From positions 15,023 to 25,540 of the forward strand of contig PAJD01000033.1 of assembly GCA_002705605.1 (NCBI GenBank): 10,518 nt of DNA, written 5' to 3'. Every line of letters starts with the position of its first letter. The first letter of the stretch is position 1. This document shows positions 6,541 through 10,518 of this stretch, in pieces. Under the pieces are notes generated by a model. It was not told where the DNA came from, searched no databases, and worked only from the letters and a program-made list of their open reading frames with translations. Source of the DNA: Fidelibacterota bacterium. Its GTDB lineage: Bacteria > Fidelibacterota > Marinisomatia > SCGC-AAA003-L08 > D37C17. Position numbers and translations under genes: made by a program.

Positions 6541-6804
6541 ATGGAATCAGACGCGAATAAAGAAAATGCTCCTATAGTATCAACAGGAGAATGGGTTGCA
6601 AGTAAATTTTTATTACTAATACCTGTTGTTAATATTATTTTTTTATTTATTTGGGCATTTAATAATAGTGAAAATAAAAATAAATCAAATTGGGCAAAAG
6701 CAACTTTAATTGTATATGTGCTTAGAGTATTTATTTACATAATAATTATTATTATGTTCTTCTCATTTTTTACGAGTTTATTTAATTCTGATTATTATGT
6801 TTAA
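6541..6804 (+). CDS. Small two-helix membrane protein
   Basis: The protein has 87 residues. A short polar start leads to T-G-E-W (15-18), a first membrane helix (about 20-40, ending W-A-F), a polar loop (N-N-S-E-N-K-N-K-S-N-W-A-K-A, about 41-54) and a second, strongly hydrophobic helix (about 55-79, with an isoleucine run). The pattern 'I-P-V-V-N-I-I-x-L-F-I-W-A-F ... N-W-A-K-A' resembles small uncharacterised membrane proteins seen in many bacteria, often Bacteroidota and Firmicutes. I know no function. No ribosome site precedes the ATG, so it may be translated leaderless. Its TAA (6802-6804) interlocks with the TAA of the convergent receptor gene (6803-6801) inside TTAA. Confidence 0.72.
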   Translation: MESDANKENAPIVSTGEWVASKFLLLIPVVNIIFLFIWAFNNSENKNKSNWAKATLIVYVLRVFIYIIIIIMFFSFFTSLFNSDYYV

Positions 6805-9131
6805 AATAATACTTTATAAACTAAATGTATATTCTTCCCAGGCTCTGGAGTTATATTTTTAATTCTAGATAAATGATTATAATATTTTTCATCAAATACA
6901 TTATTTAATTGGATTGCAATACTATGAATTTTATAATTATAAGTTATTATAAAATCAGTTAATAATGCGCCGGGAGTATATGTCTCAAACTCACCTAATC
7001 TATTTTGAGAATGAATTTTTGAAAATCTAAGTTTATAATTAGTAAACTCTTTATTATAATCCAGAGTTAATATTTGTTTTGTAGGATTCATATAAGATAG
7101 TGGTCTATTTGTTGTTTTATTATCACCATTTACAAAAGAAAAATTATAACTCAAGAAAAAATCATTTAAATTATATTTTAAGTTAAGTTCTGCTCCTTTA
7201 ATAGTAGCTTTATTACCTCTTGATTTATATTTATATAAAAAACCAAATTCCCCACTTCCCCAATCTATAAAGTCTGACCCCGCACATGGATGGGATGTAC
7301 CAGATAAGGGATTCCAATTTAATGCTTCTGGGCAATCTCCCATCTTGGCCATTTCATAATAATATGGACTATAATTATAAAATGTAATAAAAGATAATTC
7401 GAATGGTTTACCATTGAAACTTACTGAGTTTTCAATTCCATAAATTTTTTCGACTTCTAGCTCTGGATTACCTATTTCATATGCATATGTCCCTAAATGC
7501 GGTCCATCTGAATATAATTCTTCAACTCTTGGGGGTCGCATTGTATGCATAATCCAACTATTTAATTCAATTTTATTTATTGTTTTTTTAATCCCAAATG
7601 AAAGTGAAGCTGTATTAAAAATCCTCTTCTTTATTTGCGAAGTTTCAATGTTTAATTGAGTATATTGAAAGTTAGTAGTAGTTGGATTAGATTGAAGATA
7701 TCCAATTCTAAATGCACTTAATAAATTTAGATCAAAATTTGTGTTTTTTGTATCTTGAAAACCATAAATTGATAAAAATGTTTCATTTGTTTCAGGTGTT
7801 AAATAAAATCCTGAAGGTTCAAAGTTTTTTTTATTTAATTCAAATCCCAAAATTAAATTTTTTGCATTTAACTCAACTTTAAAATTATGCGTCTCTTTTG
7901 CAAGTGCAACATGATAATTCCCCTGATCGTAAATATCAAAGATATTATTATTGTTAACACTATCATTTACAAGTTCTAAGTGGATATAATCAATGAAATT
8001 ATATTTTATATCAAGTTGTTTAAATTGATTAAACATTATATCTTGATGATAATTAATTTGAGCTGTTTGTTTATTTAATAAAATATCAACTCCTGTTATA
8101 TGACCACCTGGATTAGGGGGTATTCCATAATCCATATTAAAATCTTCAATTATAAAATTTATATATGAATTTTTCATATAATTAGTAAAGCTACCTTTGT
8201 AATTAGAGGTGTTAGATTCAGTATTATCTAATATACCGATAGCACTTGTTTCATCATCTGTTTTTCTATTACTTAAAAACATATTGATTTGATTGTTTTT
8301 AAATGGTACATATAGCATTATGTTACCATAAATACCATTGTTATATGATTCTTTACCTAAGGATATCCTTTGATAAAAATTATCAACTCGAACATTTGGA
8401 CTTCCTATTAAGCTTGTATTGACCACCCCTCCTATTGCATTCATACCGTATGCTAATGATCTTGGTCCTCTAATAATTTCAATCTGATTTACTTCTGACA
8501 TATCTAGAGTAATTACATGATCTATTGAAGATTGAGATAAATCTCCAGTTTCATCACCATCATTGGTTAGTAAAAATCTATCTCCTGAAAAACCTCTTAA
8601 TGATGGCTTTGATACTACAGAACCAAATGAATTTATACCAATATTAGGATAGTTTATTAATGTGGTAGCAATATTGCCCTTTAGATTCTCATTTAATTCA
8701 GACCCTGAGATTGTAATATCAGAAATTTGTTTTGATTCATTTTTATGAGAGTGAATGCTTACAGATTCAAATTCTAAATCTTTTTTATGTAAAAAGATTG
8801 TTTCTATATTAATAACATTGCATGTAGGACATGATGGCTTTGTATTTACTAAATCTACTGAAATTGTTTGTTCATCATAACCAATCATTTTAATATTTAA
8901 TGTGACTTCTTTTTGCTTATTATTTTTTATAAGCAATAAGAAATAGCCATCAATATTACTTGTAGTACCAATGTTTTTATCTTTTATAAAGATATTTACA
9001 TCACTAATTGGTTTTTGAGAATGAATATCTAGTATTTCACCTGAAATATTAATTTCTTGTGAAAATAAAAAGCTTTGCGTTATTAATAGCAAAGCTAATA
9101 TTTTGATATATTTATTTAATATCGTACACAT
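6801..9131 (-). CDS. TonB-dependent outer-membrane receptor, probably for a metal
   Basis: This 776-residue receptor has a signal peptide (1-24, cleaved near F-S-Q), a CarboxypepD_reg-like domain (about 26-115) with a C-P-T-C motif (Cys 101 and 104), a plug domain (about 135-240, with L-R-G-F-S-G-D-R and I-E-I-I-R-G-P-R), and a beta-barrel to the end, finishing in the aromatic strand Y-K-V-L-F. The barrel motif 'V-E-E-L-Y-S-D-G-P-H-L-G-T-Y-A-Y-E-I-G-N-P' and the ending N-H-L-S-R-I-K resemble ZnuD-type zinc receptors, but also other receptors. A predicted outer loop (about nt 7276-7345) holds two Cys and a His. The upstream His/Asp/Cys-rich secreted protein supports a metal substrate. The ATG at 9131 lacks an adjacent ribosome site. 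No cobalamin riboswitch precedes it, so BtuB is unlikely. Confidence 0.88.
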   Translation of the reverse strand: MCTILNKYIKILALLLITQSFLFSQEINISGEILDIHSQKPISDVNIFIKDKNIGTTSNIDGYFLLLIKNNKQKEVTLNIKMIGYDEQTISVDLVNTKPSCPTCNVINIETIFLHKKDLEFESVSIHSHKNESKQISDITISGSELNENLKGNIATTLINYPNIGINSFGSVVSKPSLRGFSGDRFLLTNDGDETGDLSQSSIDHVITLDMSEVNQIEIIRGPRSLAYGMNAIGGVVNTSLIGSPNVRVDNFYQRISLGKESYNNGIYGNIMLYVPFKNNQINMFLSNRKTDDETSAIGILDNTESNTSNYKGSFTNYMKNSYINFIIEDFNMDYGIPPNPGGHITGVDILLNKQTAQINYHQDIMFNQFKQLDIKYNFIDYIHLELVNDSVNNNNIFDIYDQGNYHVALAKETHNFKVELNAKNLILGFELNKKNFEPSGFYLTPETNETFLSIYGFQDTKNTNFDLNLLSAFRIGYLQSNPTTTNFQYTQLNIETSQIKKRIFNTASLSFGIKKTINKIELNSWIMHTMRPPRVEELYSDGPHLGTYAYEIGNPELEVEKIYGIENSVSFNGKPFELSFITFYNYSPYYYEMAKMGDCPEALNWNPLSGTSHPCAGSDFIDWGSGEFGFLYKYKSRGNKATIKGAELNLKYNLNDFFLSYNFSFVNGDNKTTNRPLSYMNPTKQILTLDYNKEFTNYKLRFSKIHSQNRLGEFETYTPGALLTDFIITYNYKIHSIAIQLNNVFDEKYYNHLSRIKNITPEPGKNIHLVYKVLF
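9071..9096 (-). other. Hairpin within the signal-peptide codons of the receptor gene
   Basis: Perfect eight-base arms (agctttgc 9071-9078 and gcaaagct 9089-9096) enclose a ten-base loop, about 35-60 bases inside the receptor reading frame. In mRNA this forms a stem soon after the start codon and could slow or tune translation. It may also be a by-product of codon choice. Confidence 0.35.
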
Positions 9132-9160
9132 TGAATTTATGCATTTAAATTGTATATATC

Positions 9161-9193
9161 CTTTAGGGGGTATAAAAATTATACCCCCTAAAG
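9161..9193 (-). promoter_or_regulatory. Strong intercistronic hairpin without U-tract
   Basis: Perfect inverted repeat: 14-base arms (ctttagggggtata and its complement), extendable by one A-T pair to leave a three-base loop. It stands between the stop of the His/Asp/Cys-rich gene (9204) and the receptor start (9131). No T-run follows it on either strand, so it is a poor rho-independent terminator. A role in mRNA end protection, partial termination or unequal expression of two cotranscribed genes is more likely. On the minus strand an AAAGGA lies at its 3' foot, about 26 bases before the receptor ATG. Confidence 0.7.
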
Positions 9194-9203
9194 AAAGTAT
9201 ATA

Positions 9204-10518
9204 CTATTTCATTAACATTATTTTCTGTGTTGCTATATTATCAGCTGTTACTGCTTGAACAATATATACACCACTAGCTAAATGACTTGCATTAAAGTTA
9301 ACAATATGTCCTGATGTGTTTGCTTCCATATAATTATCAACTAATGTTGCAACCTTTTGACCTAAAAGATTATAAACATTAACTGATAAAAATCCAGCTT
9401 CTGGCATAGCAATGCTAAGCTGAGTCGATGGATTAAATGGATTTGGACCTACAACATTAACGTTAATACTTGAGATTTCTATCACTTGATCAACCATAAC
9501 ATCTCCTGATTGATTTACAACATGAATTGATTCAACTTTAATATCACCATTAAATGTTGCAATGTTAGTAATTGAATGTGACTTATCTGAAACTAGTATG
9601 AGAGTTGTTTTATTACCGTGCGTTTTATATTCAGAAATATATGTATCTGATAAATTAATCTCAAAATCAGAATTATGAGATAATGTCATTTGTATTCCTT
9701 GTATAAAACCATCAGATTCAAGTGATAAGCTATCTTCAGTAATAATTAACTTAGCTTCTAGAGCATCAACAACATCTGTATAAACTCTGTCAGCAAGAAT
9801 AAGATTAACCATAGATACCACATCTGTAACGTTTATTTCACCATCATTATTCATATCCCCACAAGCAACATCAAGTTCAGTCGCACCAAGTATATAATTA
9901 ACGATATAAACAACATCAGCAACGTTTAAAACACCACTTCCATTTAAATCTCCAGGAACAGGGCATGTTTCTTCAGTTACTGTTACAAGTATAGGCATTG
10001 AAGTATAATCTGCATGACCTTGATGCATAATTGATACAGTGAAAGTAGTTGAACCTACAGCAAGACCAGATAGCTCAAATGTTAAATGGCCACCATGATC
10101 CTCATCATCATGATCATCATCGTGATCATCATCACTTGCACAGTTATTAGCACAACCTCCAAAGCCATCGTTAGTTTCACACCATGCTATAGCATCTTGT
10201 TCATTATATCCGTAATTATTCATTACATAGGTAGTGCACCATGGCATGCATTCATCACAGCTACAATTTGTACAAAATTCATCATCGTGGTCATCACCTT
10301 CAGCGTCTTCACATCCAGCTGTACCATCATCTTCAACATGCCATTCACATTCATCATGTTCAGAACATGTATCAGCTGTCATGAAATCTTCACAATGTTC
10401 TTCATCATCGTGATCATGGTCATCATGGTCATCACCTTCAGCGTCTTCACATCCAGCTGTTCCATCATCTTCAACATGCCATTCGCATTCATCATGCTCA
10501 GAACATGTATCAGCTGTC
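9204..10518 (-). CDS. Secreted His/Asp/Cys-rich protein with dockerin pair and T9SS tail, 5' end outside window
   Basis: The frame runs open to the right edge. The ATG at 10382 is internal, because the codons upstream of it encode another copy of the same repeat. Numbering from that Met: a Cys/His/Asp repeat (1-36), a Cys cluster C-x2-C-x-C-x2-C-x3-C (37-49), a further Cys/Trp segment (50-81), a D/H run (84-99), a beta-rich domain with H-Q-G-H-A-D-Y (98-138), a dockerin-like pair of Ca-binding loops (D-L-N-G-S-G and D-M-N-N-D-G, about 144-198), a domain of unknown fold (200-310), and a T9SS type A sorting domain (312-392: G-P-N-P-F-N-P-S-T, N-V-Y-N-L-L-G-Q-K-V, S-G-V-Y-I-V). I infer secretion and surface attachment with divalent-metal binding by the N-terminal part. 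The TonB receptor gene follows after 72 bases. A signal peptide is expected outside the window. Confidence 0.85.
   Translation of the reverse strand, partial: TADTCSEHDECEWHVEDDGTAGCEDAEGDDHDDHDHDDEEHCEDFMTADTCSEHDECEWHVEDDGTAGCEDAEGDDHDDEFCTNCSCDECMPWCTTYVMNNYGYNEQDAIAWCETNDGFGGCANNCASDDDHDDDHDDEDHGGHLTFELSGLAVGSTTFTVSIMHQGHADYTSMPILVTVTEETCPVPGDLNGSGVLNVADVVYIVNYILGATELDVACGDMNNDGEINVTDVVSMVNLILADRVYTDVVDALEAKLIITEDSLSLESDGFIQGIQMTLSHNSDFEINLSDTYISEYKTHGNKTTLILVSDKSHSITNIATFNGDIKVESIHVVNQSGDVMVDQVIEISSINVNVVGPNPFNPSTQLSIAMPEAGFLSVNVYNLLGQKVATLVDNYMEANTSGHIVNFNASHLASGVYIVQAVTADNIATQKIMLMK
10282..10380 (-). repeat. 46-codon coding repeat, copy 1
   Basis: This repeat inside the His/Asp/Cys-rich gene aligns to the copy 138 bases (46 codons) upstream in the reading frame. 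Over 99 aligned bases there are four differences (10287, 10323, 10347, 10359), all at third positions and all silent (His, Gly, Cys, Glu). The encoded unit has Cys spaced C-x5-C-x11-C, one Trp, and an acidic His-rich tail. Confidence 0.92.
10420..10518 (-). repeat. 46-codon coding repeat, copy 2, cut by the window edge
   Basis: This is the upstream (N-terminal) copy of the same unit, with identical encoded residues over the aligned part. It is joined to copy 1 by a D/H/E-rich linker ending C-E-D-F-M. More copies may lie beyond the edge. Confidence 0.92.

Noticed and set aside
6801..9131. The TonB receptor as BtuB, partner of the BtuG-like protein
   Set aside because: It lies on the other strand, has no cobalamin riboswitch in the 72 bases before it, and is paired with a His/Asp/Cys-rich protein, which points to a metal instead.
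9161..9193. The strong hairpin as a rho-independent terminator
   Set aside because: No T-run follows the stem on either strand, so it is listed as an intercistronic regulatory or stabilising hairpin instead.
10096..10137. GAT/CAT-rich low-complexity stretch as a microsatellite or CRISPR-like array
   Set aside because: It is a run of Asp and His codons in frame within a coding gene; there are no repeat-spacer units.
10380..10382. ATG at 10382 as the start of the His/Asp/Cys-rich gene
   Set aside because: The frame stays open upstream and encodes another copy of the same repeat; there is no signal peptide after this Met, though the T9SS tail demands export. The real start is outside the window.

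Overview
This strongly AT-rich, tightly packed window most likely comes from a free-living marine bacterium of the Bacteroidota/FCB group. A Marinimicrobia (SAR406)-like or Ignavibacteria-like lineage is my best guess. The clues are a dockerin-type Ca-binding pair followed by a C-terminal type IX secretion (T9SS) sorting domain (G-P-N-P-F-N-P-S-T), a TonB-dependent receptor with a CarboxypepD_reg-like N-terminal domain, a B12-linked surface beta-propeller lipoprotein, and near-zero or overlapping spacing between convergent genes. The lineage is inferred, not proven.

Layout. The extreme left edge carries what looks like the first eight codons of a divergent gene. A two-gene operon follows on the + strand: a MoxR-family AAA+ ATPase and a DUF58 protein, overlapping by ATGA. 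It meets a convergent TPR lipoprotein with no base between the two stop codons. Divergent from the lipoprotein is a Cu/Zn-type permease of the SO_0444 family, with a C-terminal heavy-metal-associated (HMA) domain. Immediately downstream is a complete class-I cobalamin riboswitch (aptamer plus kissing-loop hairpin), which leads into a lipoprotein beta-propeller resembling the B12-binding surface protein BtuG. Next come a pair of tandem palindromes, a small heat-shock protein (Hsp20), a bidirectional terminator shared with a convergent single-domain rhodanese, and a divergent 87-residue membrane protein. The membrane protein's stop codon interlocks with that of the next gene in a shared TTAA.

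The right third, all on the minus strand, is the most interesting part. A secreted protein extremely rich in His, Asp and Cys runs off the right edge. It has tandem 46-residue repeats, a Cys cluster, a dockerin pair and a T9SS tail. It is followed after 72 bases by a TonB-dependent receptor whose visible motifs recall ZnuD-like metal receptors. A strong hairpin without a U-tract separates the two. I infer a surface metal-capture protein feeding an outer-membrane metal importer, analogous in logic to BtuG plus BtuB. The metal (Zn, Cu or other) cannot be read from the sequence.

No gene-free stretch exceeds about 160 bases.
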